In this document: positions 37,082-46,214 of the stretch, piece after piece | Numbering within the stretch: the stretch's first letter is position 1 | Layout: each line of letters opens with the position of its first letter | Translations under genes and position numbers: made by a program | Origin: Xenorhabdus budapestensis | GTDB lineage: Bacteria > Pseudomonadota > Gammaproteobacteria > Enterobacterales > Enterobacteriaceae | Length of the DNA stretch: 64,000 bases | NCBI RefSeq assembly: GCF_002632465.1 | Contig: NZ_NIBS01000004.1 | Span: 220,068-284,067 of the forward strand | Reading direction: 5' to 3' | Notes under the pieces: generated by a model | What the model saw: the letters and a program-made list of their open reading frames with translations, nothing else | Databases searched by the model: none | What the model was told of the DNA's origin: nothing

Positions 37082-38631
37082 TAATTGCCGATCCTTTGGT
37101 TATAAATGATTGAAGTATACCCTTGACAGTGAACTATCTGTTTGCCACGCCATTGGAAGTCGTCGCGGGCAGGGTAGTCAGTGCGGAAATGTCCACCACG
37201 ACTTTCAGTTCTCAGTAGCGCAGATTGAGCCATCAATTTCACCAGAGCCCAAGAGTTGGCTAGCTCCGCATCATGTATGCTGATATTACTTAATGTGATG
37301 TTCCGGTAAGGAATGGAGGAGAGTTCATCAATAAGCACGCTTAACGATCCATGATCTCTGACAATGGATAGATGGGCAGAAACCCACTGCTGTAACTGCT
37401 GCATTGTGATGCACGGAACAGCGAGTTGCTTCTCTTTTTCCTCCTTTAACGGCGTGTACCGTATCGGCTGTTGTTCAGCAATGTGTCGTGCCGCACGTTG
37501 ACCGTATACCAGCCCTTCAAGCAGTGAGTTACTCGCCAGTCGATTGGCACCGTGAAAGCCGGTACAGGCGACTTCTCCAATTGCATATAGCCCTTTAACG
37601 TTAGTTTGTCCGTTATCATCGACCACTACACCACCCATCAGGAAGTGCATGCCGGGCGATACAGGGATCCGCCCTGAGGCTATCTCTATGCCCGCTTCCT
37701 GGCACAGTTTACTAATGGTAGGGAAACGTTTGACAAAGTTGGGAACAGCATGAATATTCAAATAAACGCGGTGTCCTTGCTGCTGTTCGTTATAAATAAT
37801 GCGAGATAGTATGTCTCGTGCTGCAAGATCTTTTTGCGGATGACGGCCTTCCATAATTCGTCGGCCATTTTCATCTTCGAGCACCGCGCCTTCGCCTCTT
37901 ACTGCTTCCGAAATCAACCCTAATGCTTCACCATCTTTAACCAATAGTGTCGGGTGAAACTGAGTGAATTCCAGGTCGGTCAGGGCTGCACCTGCACGGT
38001 AAGCCATCATCAGACCGCCACCTGTAATGGCCTTATCATTGCTGGTCGTCGAATATAGATGGCCGCATCCCCCCGTCGCCAGTACAATGGCGTCCGCGTA
38101 GAGAGAGGCTAGTTCACCCTGACTAGTTTTAAATCGTACACCTGCGCATCTGTCGGCCTGATGGATAATATCCAGAACTTTTGTGTGTTCGCATATGCGA
38201 ATATGTTTACCCAAGCGGTCGCTTAGGAATTTGACAAGGATCCTGCCGGTCTGATCGCCGCCGGCATGAAAAATACGTTTTGAGGTGTGTGCGCCTTCCC
38301 GTCCGAGCGCTGGCTCGCCAGTAATTGTTTTGTCAAATGGACACTCCGCTGCCAGCAATTGAATAATGATCTCTTTGCCAGTGCGAATAATATCCTTAAC
38401 CCGGTAGGCATCGTTGTGATCGCTACCGACAGCCAGCGTATCTCCGACATGTTGTTCAATAGAGTCATCTGGTAGCCAGGAGGAAGCAATTCCTCCCTGT
38501 GCCAGTGTCGAGTTGCTGTTGCCAACGGTGTGTTTGGTCATGACTATGACTTCGCAGTCTGTAGGCATATACGAGGCACAAGCCAGTGCGGCTATCCCCG
38601 AGCCAATGACAACGATACGTTTAGTTGACAC
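37081..38631 (-). CDS. nadB: L-aspartate oxidase
   Basis: FAD enzyme oxidising aspartate to iminoaspartate, the first step of de novo NAD synthesis. It shows the FAD motif VVIGSGIAALACA, the family segment NSNSTLAQGGIASS, EFTQFHPTLL, the active-site region EAVRGEGAVLEDENGRR, and GEVACTGFHGANRLASNSLL. I set the start at the GTG at 38631 (VSTKRIVVIGSG), because AGGAG lies eight bases before it; the upstream ATG at 38667 would put the start inside the regulatory palindrome. About 516 residues. First gene of nadBCA and divergent from nifS. Confidence 0.94.
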   Translation of the reverse strand: MSTKRIVVIGSGIAALACASYMPTDCEVIVMTKHTVGNSNSTLAQGGIASSWLPDDSIEQHVGDTLAVGSDHNDAYRVKDIIRTGKEIIIQLLAAECPFDKTITGEPALGREGAHTSKRIFHAGGDQTGRILVKFLSDRLGKHIRICEHTKVLDIIHQADRCAGVRFKTSQGELASLYADAIVLATGGCGHLYSTTSNDKAITGGGLMMAYRAGAALTDLEFTQFHPTLLVKDGEALGLISEAVRGEGAVLEDENGRRIMEGRHPQKDLAARDILSRIIYNEQQQGHRVYLNIHAVPNFVKRFPTISKLCQEAGIEIASGRIPVSPGMHFLMGGVVVDDNGQTNVKGLYAIGEVACTGFHGANRLASNSLLEGLVYGQRAARHIAEQQPIRYTPLKEEKEKQLAVPCITMQQLQQWVSAHLSIVRDHGSLSVLIDELSSIPYRNITLSNISIHDAELANSWALVKLMAQSALLRTESRGGHFRTDYPARDDFQWRGKQIVHCQGYTSIIYNQRIGN

Positions 38632-38652
38632 TGTGTTACTCCTGTCTTTACA

Positions 38653-38668
38653 TATGTCTTGACACATA
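38653..38668. promoter_or_regulatory. Putative NiaR operator in the nadB-nifS gap
   Basis: TATGT-CTTGAC-ACATA is a 5-bp palindrome with a 6-bp spacer. With its flanks it resembles the TGTCTTGACA-type boxes that I recall for Bacillus NiaR. A second TTGACA stands at 38690-38695. It sits at the start of nadB and upstream of nifS, so one repressor could control both arms. Individual promoters could not be fixed. Confidence 0.55.
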
Positions 38669-38732
38669 AGATTACATAACCTTAGAATCTTGACAAGGGA
38701 ATTTTTACCTGCACTAAGGGGGGCTTACTGTT

Positions 38733-39887
38733 GTGATTTATTTGGATTATGCGTCATCAGCACCCGTGTCGCACCAGGCGCTTGATACCTTTCAGAAACT
38801 TAGTCAGTGTTGCTATGGTAACGCCAGCAGCTTGCATGATGCCGGCGAACAAGCGTCAGTGGTATTATCCTACTGTCGCCGTCAGCTAGCTCGCTTTTTA
38901 GGGGGAGATCCGTCAGGTGTTTATTTTACCAGTTGCGGTACTGAGGCGAATCTGCTCGGGATACAGTCTCTGGCCAGAGCTCTTCCAAGTGGTAAACGAC
39001 ATATAGTGACAACGAAAATGGAACACCCTTCAGTGCACTATGCAATGCAGGCTCTGGAAGAGGCAGGCTTTATTGTCACAGTATTAACTCCAGATACGCG
39101 CGGTATAGTGACGGAAGCGATTCTGGCACAGGCGCTACGCCCTGATACTGGACTGATTTCTATCCAGCATGCGAATTCAGAAACTGGCATTGTTCAACCT
39201 ATCGCCCAATTAGCACAGCTGACCAAGGGACAGAATATCCTGTTTCATACAGATGCAGTGCAAACGTTCGGTAAGATCCCTGTATTACAGGATGAACTAG
39301 GCGTGGATGCGATTTCGATATCCAGCCATAAAGTCTATGCTCCCAAAGGTGCCGGGGCAGTCTATATTCGTCCCGGCATCCCATGGCGTCCTTTGTATCC
39401 GACGGTGACACATGAAAATGGTTTTCGTCCGGGCACCGTCAATGTGCCACTGATCGGTGCGTTTATTACCGCATGTGAAGAAACGATGGAGCGCCGCGAA
39501 CAAGATGAGCAATGGTGCCGCATGTTGAGAAACAGGCTGATACGAGGTTTGCGGGAAAACACTCTACCAGTGAGCTATTTCAGCGATAGGGAACACGAAC
39601 TATTACCTGGTATTTTCGGTTGTTTTTACTCAGGTGTTGAAGGCCAGTATGCTATGCTATCTTGTAATCGTCGTGGGGTGTGTATCGCAACGGGCAGCGC
39701 GTGTACCGCGGGGCAGCAGGCTCCCTCGGGTGCTTTAACCGCATTGGGACTGTCAAACCGCGATGCTTTACAATTCATTCGTATCTCATTTGGACGTTAT
39801 ACCTCTGAAGAAGATATTGATGTCTTACTACAGGCGCTGGTCGCTCTGCGCCATGAAATTCAACAGGAGCCGGTATTTGGACGCTGA
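38733..39887 (+). CDS. nifS: Cysteine desulfurase (NifS/NadS type, NAD cluster)
   Basis: PLP enzyme that takes sulfur from cysteine; in the Bacillus nad locus the paralogue NifS matures the NadA cluster. The 384 residues contain the PLP lysine in ISISSHKVYAPKGAGAVY, HANSETGIVQP and the catalytic cysteine in CIATGSACTAGQQ. A GTG start (VIYLDYASSAPVS) follows AAGGGGGG by about nine bases. It is divergent from nadB and overlaps niaR, giving exactly the Bacillus subtilis arrangement nifS-yrxA versus nadBCA. Role in NadA maturation is inferred. Confidence 0.93.
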   Translation: MIYLDYASSAPVSHQALDTFQKLSQCCYGNASSLHDAGEQASVVLSYCRRQLARFLGGDPSGVYFTSCGTEANLLGIQSLARALPSGKRHIVTTKMEHPSVHYAMQALEEAGFIVTVLTPDTRGIVTEAILAQALRPDTGLISIQHANSETGIVQPIAQLAQLTKGQNILFHTDAVQTFGKIPVLQDELGVDAISISSHKVYAPKGAGAVYIRPGIPWRPLYPTVTHENGFRPGTVNVPLIGAFITACEETMERREQDEQWCRMLRNRLIRGLRENTLPVSYFSDREHELLPGIFGCFYSGVEGQYAMLSCNRRGVCIATGSACTAGQQAPSGALTALGLSNRDALQFIRISFGRYTSEEDIDVLLQALVALRHEIQQEPVFGR

Positions 39888-40419
39888 AAAAAAACTCGTG
39901 GGAGAAACAAGACGGGCCAGTCTTATCGAATGGTTACAACAGGAAGGTGGACCGTTAACAGGAAGCTATCTGGCCAAAAAAGCAGCGGTATCACGGCAAG
40001 TGATCGTGCAGGATATATCGTTGTTAAAAGCCCGGGGTGAGCCGATTACAGCTACTATTCAAGGTTACCTATATGTACCGTACTCAGCCACTCGACAAAA
40101 GGAAATTGAAATTATTGTCGCCTGCAAACATGCTCCCGAGCAAGCCGAAGAGGAACTACTATTAATTGTCGATTGCGGCGTTACGATTAAAAACGTCATC
40201 ATTGAGCACATAGTGTATGGTGAGTTAACCGCTGAACTGCGCCTCAGCACACGTAAAGACGTCGCAACTTTCCTAGAAAGAATTAATGAGACTGGCGCAT
40301 CTTATCTATCTGAACTGACGGAAGGCGTGCACTTACATATGCTATGTGCTACGGAGCGCCAGCGCCTCGAAAATGCGGTTGCGGCGCTTGATGCAGCAGG
40401 AATACTTATTAAAGATTGA
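39877..40419 (+). CDS. niaR: Niacin-responsive transcriptional repressor NiaR (YrxA)
   Basis: Represses NAD synthesis genes when niacin is abundant. The 180-residue protein matches Bacillus NiaR in length and order. It has an HTH_11 domain (ASLIEWLQQEGGPLTGSYLA, KKAAVSRQVIVQDISLLKAR) and a 3H ligand/metal domain (VIIEHIVYGELTAELRLSTR, LTEGVHLHML with the His pair). It ends in DAAGILIKD, like the Bacillus protein. I chose the TTG at 39877 (AGGAG seven bases upstream; MDAEKKLVGETRRASLIEWL); the ATG at 39853 lies deeper inside nifS. NiaR is normally found in Firmicutes, not in enterics. Confidence 0.92.
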   Translation: MDAEKKLVGETRRASLIEWLQQEGGPLTGSYLAKKAAVSRQVIVQDISLLKARGEPITATIQGYLYVPYSATRQKEIEIIVACKHAPEQAEEELLLIVDCGVTIKNVIIEHIVYGELTAELRLSTRKDVATFLERINETGASYLSELTEGVHLHMLCATERQRLENAVAALDAAGILIKD

Positions 40420-40586
40420 TAGCTCCTTGCTGGCTAACAGATCTAATGACCCGCCTTTTTGAGCGCAAAATCTAGACAATATAATTATTAGAGTATGCAC
40501 ATAATAAAAGATGGACGCCATAGGGGTATCCATCTTATCAGTTCGAGTTAAAAGCAGGTACATTTGTTGAAATGGTGTAGAGGGAG

Positions 40587-40974
40587 ATGAAAATGCCTAT
40601 AGAACAAATGAATGATACATCACAAGATATGCAGTTATTTACTTTTAGTCATGAACCTGTTGTGGGTGGAAAAGCACTATTAATATAAAGAAGGACGATG
40701 AGTCTATTATTATAGTCGGTTCTTGGGATAAACATGGACGATACAGTTTTTTTATAAAACCGAAGATCGAATTATTGGTTCGGGATTTGATCAACTCTCT
40801 GATAGCCTTGGTTTTGACGAACAAGAAACTCTCCATGATGTCAATATAGGTGATACAGTTAAGGTCACATACCTTGGATCAAATAGACCACAAAAATATA
40901 AGTGTAATGCTAGAATTGAAAAAGGGAAAAAATACTATGATAATATAAATATCAATATTGAAGTGATAAGATAA
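40587..40974 (+). pseudogene. Unknown small gene broken by two frameshifts
   Basis: An ATG after AGGGAG opens a 34-codon frame (MKMPIEQMNDTSQDMQLF...) that stops at 40688. Adding one base in the A run near 40670 continues as STINIKKDDESIIIVGSWDK, then HGRYSFF. Adding one base in the T run near 40750 continues as YKTEDRIIGSGFDQLSD, ending in NIEVIR at a TAA (40972-40974). The restored product would be about 129 residues. I do not recognise the family. Both lesions lie in homopolymers, so sequencing error and true decay are both possible. Confidence 0.65.
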
Positions 40975-41747
40975 AAATATATTTATTAATATTATTAAAA
41001 TATGATTATATTAATTCTTATACCTCAAATGACCATCTTATGTTTATTAATATGTGTTAGTTGAGATATTGTCTCATTAATATGTGCTGAATAAGCTTTC
41101 ATTAGTGATACACCCATTTTTCTCATTCTGGGTTGTTGCTGTGACGAAAACGACTTCATAACCACTTCCACACACTTAAGTCACTGCCACATAAATTGAC
41201 AACAATGTTTGTTAAATTAACACTACTTTTATCATTCTATTCTTCCAATAAAAAAAGAAATCGTTTTTCTATAACACATCGTATTAAATAATGAATATGG
41301 CATGATAGAAATAAAACCTTGACAAAATTCCATAGTGAATTTTAACTCACTAAACAGAAAAATATTTCTAATTTTATTTGTTATATTTAAAGAATGAATT
41401 TCTCATATCGACATTGATATGGAAGGTATGGGATTTTAAGTTACTATTTGTCTGTGTGTTATTTATTCAATTGAACCGCAAGCTAAATGATTAAAATAAA
41501 AATTTAGCAAAAGCACTAATTTTACTCCGCTATTTAAAATAATACTTCGTTTAACTTTTTTAATATCAGATAAGGCGAAGGATTTGTTCAAAGATAGGGT
41601 AATAATCTACAAAATATTGACCATTAGAATTTAAGAAAAATGTTCGAACAACAGCTTAGCTGGGGGGAAGCCTACTATCCCATCCGTTCCTGATAATTGA
41701 TTACAGAAAATACAGGCTTTTTCAAGAGCCTGCCGAGGGAGAATTAT
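40975..41747. other. Long AT-rich region upstream of the Tc toxin genes
   Basis: No convincing gene. The region is strongly AT-rich and ends with the leader of the toxin B gene. It contains a short perfect palindrome (TTGTTCGAACAA partly present around 41641-41651 as tgttcgaaca) and the expected promoter, which I could not fix. Such AT-rich upstream DNA fits silencing by H-NS and activation by host signals (inference). Confidence 0.5.
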
Positions 41748-44700
41748 ATGCAGAATTCAAAAGATCTGAAACTGGAGATGCCATCGTTACCGAAAGGAGG
41801 AGGGGCACTTTATGGAATGGGGGAATCGCTGGGGGCGATCGGGCCGGATGGGCTGGCGTCTTTCTCACTGCCATTACCGGTGTCTGGTGGTCGGGGAGTT
41901 GCTCCAGTATTGGCATTAAGTTACAGCAGTGCAGCGGGTAATGGGGCATTTGGTATGGGATGGCAGTGTGGGGCAGGTCTGATCAGCCTGCGGACATCTC
42001 ATGGTGTGCCTCAATATAGGGGAGAGGATACGTTTCTCGGCCCTTCCGGTGAAGTGTTGTCTGTTGTTCCCGATGCAAAAGGGCAGCCTGATCGACGTAC
42101 TGCAACTTCGTTACTGGGAACTACGTTGAAACAACCGTATATCGTCACCCGCTATCAGCCACGAATTGTCAGTGATTTTAGTAAGCTGGAGTATTGGCAG
42201 CCGCAGCAGAGCGGTCAGGATAAGCCTTTTTGGGTGATGTTTACAACAGATGGACAAGTACATCTGTTGGGTAAACACAATCACGCTCAGATTGCTGATC
42301 CGAAAGATGCAACAAAAATTGCTTGTTGGTTATTAGAAGAGACGGTAACGCCAACGGGTGAACATATTTATTATCATTATCGTACAGAAGATGATACAGG
42401 CTGTGATGCCGATGAACTTCGTCAACACATTGGTATGTATGCTCAGCGCTATCTGGCGAAAGTCTGTTACGGCAATATTTTCCCGGAAGCGGCATTTATC
42501 GCGCTGAAATCCGGTATTCCGGCAGATGACGCTTGGTTGTTTCATCTGGTGTTTGACTACGGCGAGCGTTCCTCATCCCTTTATACTGTGCCGGAATATC
42601 ATACTTCCGGCGAGTGGTTGTGCCGGCCGGACTGTTTTTCCCGCTATCAGTTTGGTTTTGAAGTGCGCACACGCCGTTTATGTCGGCAAGTTCTGATGTT
42701 TCACCGCTTGCAGACGCTGGCAGGGGAAAACATCACGAATGAAACTCCGGCACTGGTATCCCGTTTGATCCTGGAGTATGACCTGAACAACCGTGTTTCT
42801 TTGTTACTTAGTGCTCGTCGTCTGGCACATGAAGCAGATGGTACACCGGTTACTTTGGCTCCGCTGGAAGTCGATTATCAGCGCTTTGAAAATGATCTGC
42901 ACCAGAACTGGCAGAAGATGCCTGAGTTGGAAGATTTTAATGCATTCCAGCCTTATCAACTGGTCGATTTATACGGTGAGGGAATTCCCGGTGTGCTTTA
43001 TCAGGATATTCCCGGTGCCTGGTGGTATCGCGCACCAGTGAGAGATATAACATCGGATGAAACAGATGCTGTCACCTATGATACGGCAAAACCGTTACCC
43101 CATATTCCGGTTCAGCAGGACAGTGCTATGCTGATCGATTTCAATGGTGACGGTCGGTTGGACTGGGTAGTCACCGTCGCCGGACTCAGAGGTTACCACT
43201 CTATGACGCCGGAGAGAGAATGGACGCCATTTATCCCGTTGTCTTCCATTCCAATGGAATATTTTCATCCACAAGCTCAACTGACTGATATCACTGGTAC
43301 AGGATTACCCGATCTCGCACTCATTGGCCCCAATAGTGTACGGTTTTGGGCTGATAACCAAGAAGGGTGGGGTAAAGCTCAAAATGTTGAACATACGGGA
43401 ACTATTCCTTTACCGATCCCCGGAAGAGATGAGCGTAAGTTAGTTGCATTCAGTGATATGACAGGCTCTGGTCAGCAACATCTCGTAGAAATTTCTGCTG
43501 AAGGTGTTCGCTGTTGGCCAAATCTGGGATGGGGACGTTTTGGGGAACCGTTAACACTGCCGGGTTTCCAAATTACCGGGGAAACTTTTAACCCCAATCG
43601 GTTGTATATGGCAGACATAGACGGTTCTGGCACCACTGACCTGATTTATGTTCGTAATACTTATATGGAGCTCTATCTCAACGAAAATGGTAATCGATTC
43701 GCAGCACCATTGAAAATTGACCTGCCATCTGGGGTGAATTTTGATGACACCTGCCAGCTCCAGATTGCAGACATCCGAGGGCTTGGGGTTACCAGCATTA
43801 TTCTGACGGTACCACATATCTCCGTACAGCACTGGCGTCTGGAAATGACAACACAGAAACCCTGGCTGTTGAATGCGATAAACAACAATATGGGGAGTGA
43901 TACTGTATTAAGTTATCGCAGTTCTGCTCAATTCTGGCTGGATGAAAAACAGCAGGCGGCTGAAGAAGGGCGTACGATAGCCAGTTACCTGCCATTCCCG
44001 GTTCATCTCTTGTGGCGTACAGAAGTATTGGATGAGATTACAGGAAACCGACTATCAAGCCGTTGTGATTATGCTCATGGAGCATGGGATGGGCGGGAAC
44101 GGGAATACCGTGGTTTCGGGCGAGTCACGCAAACAGATACAGATAAACAGGCGGGTGCTACTTATGGAACAATCGCTGAAACACCAGCACCTTCCCGTAC
44201 CATTAGCTGGTTTGCAACGGGAATACCAGCGCTGGATTATCTGTTACCACACGAATACTGGCAAGGCGATGAACAGGCTTTTGCGCATTTTACTCCTCGT
44301 TTTACCCGCTATGATGTTACAACCAACCGTGAAATTACAATCACTCCCAATCAAGAGGAAATGTACTGGTTAAACCGGGCAATGAAAGGGATGCCATTAC
44401 GCAGTGAAGTGTATGGAGATGACGATACAGAGCTGGCAGGAACACCGTATGCTGTCAGTGAATCACGCCCTCAAATCCGAATACTTGTGGGAGTATCAGC
44501 AGATGAACTTTCAGCATGGCCATCCATTCTGGAATCGCGAAGCTACCAATATGAGCGTATTACCGTCGATCCACAGTGCAGCCAACAGATTATTTTGAAA
44601 AGTGATGTGTTGGGATTTCCGACAGATACTTTGAGCATTGCTTATCCCCGACGGCAGAAACCTCCAGCATCGCCATACCCGGATACCTTGCCAGAAACCT

Positions 44701-46163
44701 TGTTTGACAGCAGTTATGACGACCAACAAATATTGTTACGTTTGACTCGTCAGCGTTACGAATATCACCATTTAATTGACGAAACATCATGGATACCGGG
44801 ATTGCCAGCGATCTCACGCAGTGATACGAAGAAACTGTCTCAGGATATCGTGCCTGACAGAGGATTATCGTTGGAATGGTTTGACACTACTGATGGTGCC
44901 GGGGTACTGCCTGGAACGGAAGATGATTATTTGGGTCATTCGGTGGTGAATTATACAGGTGCTGGTGGTAAACCGGATTTTCCACCTCTTGTTGCTTACA
45001 CAGAAACCGCTGAATTTAATAAGACTTCGTTAAAAGCTTTTGCTGGAATAATGAGCTCGGATGAATTTAAAAAAGAGCTTGAAAATGCGGGTTGGCAGTC
45101 TGTTCCAGCGCCTTTACAAGATAATAATATATTCAACGTTTGGGTTGGGCGCCATAACTACACCGATTTTGCGGGGGCAGAAGGATTTTATCGACCACTG
45201 GCGCAACGTCAGACCTTGATGACCGGTAAAAATCTTATTGGCTGGGATACGCATTTCTGCGCTGTAATTCAGGAAAAAAGCCCCACTGGCTCGGTTGCAT
45301 CTGCCCGATATGATTACCGTTTTAACGTTGCCTATATGGTAACTGACGCAAATGACAATACTTCTACTACCACTTATGATGCGCTTGGAAGAGTGACAAG
45401 CGTAAGATTTTGGGGACTAGAAGAAGGGGTGATGCAGGGGTACACCCAACCAGAAAATGAAGTTACACCTTTTATTGTGCCTTCTCTTGTCGATAAAGCG
45501 CTTGAACTGAAACCGGGTATCCCTGTGGCTGGGCTTGCAGTATACGATCCATTGAGCTGGATTCTGCGAGCAACAACGGAAGTTACAGACTCTAAAGACT
45601 TACTCACCGAAGATAATTACATTGGTCGGCTCGCTCTTAAACGTTATCTGCTACGAAATTCCACCATAAATTTAAAAACAGTTCCTCGTCTTCCACCTCA
45701 TATGCTGAGTATTTCGACGGACAGATATGACAGCGATCCAGAACAACAATTGCATCAAAGCATCTCTTTCAGTGATGGCTTCGGAAGAACGTTACAAACC
45801 GCAGTCAGGCATGAGGCAGGGGACGCATGGCTGTTAAGTGATAACGGTACAATTATGGCGGATGAAACGGGAGCCCCCATAAATGAACAAACTGATTTCA
45901 GATGGGCGGTGTCCGGCAGGACAGAATATGACGGAAAAGGTCAGCCTCTGCGTACATACCTGCCTTATTTTCTTAATGACTGGCGGTATGTAAAAGATGA
46001 TAGTGCACGCCGCGATCTATTCGCTGACACAAACTGTTACGACCCGTTGGGGCGTGTCTGCCAAGTAGTTACTGCGGCAGGTTATTTGCGACGGACGTTA
46101 ATTACTCCCTGGTTTGTTGTCAGTGAGGATGAAAACGACACAGCAGCAGAAGTAAATCAATAG
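41748..46163 (+). CDS. Insecticidal toxin complex B subunit (TcaC/XptC1 type)
   Basis: Forms, with the C subunit, the hollow cocoon that encloses the cytotoxic domain of ABC-type Tc toxins. The protein of about 1,471 residues closely follows TcaC/XptC1. It has an SpvB-type N-terminal domain (LPKGGGALYGMGESL, LSYSSAAGNGAFGMGWQCG), a beta-propeller region with FG-GAP-like repeats (LIDFNGDGRLDWVVT, LTDITGTGLPDLALIGPNSV, MADIDGSGTTDLIYVRN), and TcdB middle and RHS-like parts ending in GRTEYDGKGQPLRTYLPYF. The start is the ATG at 41748 (MQNSKDLKLEMPSLP), after GAGGGAG. The C-subunit gene follows by 51 bp. No A subunit is in this window. Confidence 0.95.
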   Translation: MQNSKDLKLEMPSLPKGGGALYGMGESLGAIGPDGLASFSLPLPVSGGRGVAPVLALSYSSAAGNGAFGMGWQCGAGLISLRTSHGVPQYRGEDTFLGPSGEVLSVVPDAKGQPDRRTATSLLGTTLKQPYIVTRYQPRIVSDFSKLEYWQPQQSGQDKPFWVMFTTDGQVHLLGKHNHAQIADPKDATKIACWLLEETVTPTGEHIYYHYRTEDDTGCDADELRQHIGMYAQRYLAKVCYGNIFPEAAFIALKSGIPADDAWLFHLVFDYGERSSSLYTVPEYHTSGEWLCRPDCFSRYQFGFEVRTRRLCRQVLMFHRLQTLAGENITNETPALVSRLILEYDLNNRVSLLLSARRLAHEADGTPVTLAPLEVDYQRFENDLHQNWQKMPELEDFNAFQPYQLVDLYGEGIPGVLYQDIPGAWWYRAPVRDITSDETDAVTYDTAKPLPHIPVQQDSAMLIDFNGDGRLDWVVTVAGLRGYHSMTPEREWTPFIPLSSIPMEYFHPQAQLTDITGTGLPDLALIGPNSVRFWADNQEGWGKAQNVEHTGTIPLPIPGRDERKLVAFSDMTGSGQQHLVEISAEGVRCWPNLGWGRFGEPLTLPGFQITGETFNPNRLYMADIDGSGTTDLIYVRNTYMELYLNENGNRFAAPLKIDLPSGVNFDDTCQLQIADIRGLGVTSIILTVPHISVQHWRLEMTTQKPWLLNAINNNMGSDTVLSYRSSAQFWLDEKQQAAEEGRTIASYLPFPVHLLWRTEVLDEITGNRLSSRCDYAHGAWDGREREYRGFGRVTQTDTDKQAGATYGTIAETPAPSRTISWFATGIPALDYLLPHEYWQGDEQAFAHFTPRFTRYDVTTNREITITPNQEEMYWLNRAMKGMPLRSEVYGDDDTELAGTPYAVSESRPQIRILVGVSADELSAWPSILESRSYQYERITVDPQCSQQIILKSDVLGFPTDTLSIAYPRRQKPPASPYPDTLPETLFDSSYDDQQILLRLTRQRYEYHHLIDETSWIPGLPAISRSDTKKLSQDIVPDRGLSLEWFDTTDGAGVLPGTEDDYLGHSVVNYTGAGGKPDFPPLVAYTETAEFNKTSLKAFAGIMSSDEFKKELENAGWQSVPAPLQDNNIFNVWVGRHNYTDFAGAEGFYRPLAQRQTLMTGKNLIGWDTHFCAVIQEKSPTGSVASARYDYRFNVAYMVTDANDNTSTTTYDALGRVTSVRFWGLEEGVMQGYTQPENEVTPFIVPSLVDKALELKPGIPVAGLAVYDPLSWILRATTEVTDSKDLLTEDNYIGRLALKRYLLRNSTINLKTVPRLPPHMLSISTDRYDSDPEQQLHQSISFSDGFGRTLQTAVRHEAGDAWLLSDNGTIMADETGAPINEQTDFRWAVSGRTEYDGKGQPLRTYLPYFLNDWRYVKDDSARRDLFADTNCYDPLGRVCQVVTAAGYLRRTLITPWFVVSEDENDTAAEVNQ

Positions 46164-46214
46164 CAAATGTTCTAGCCACCGACATATCGGGAAACATTTT
46201 TCAGGAGTCATCGA

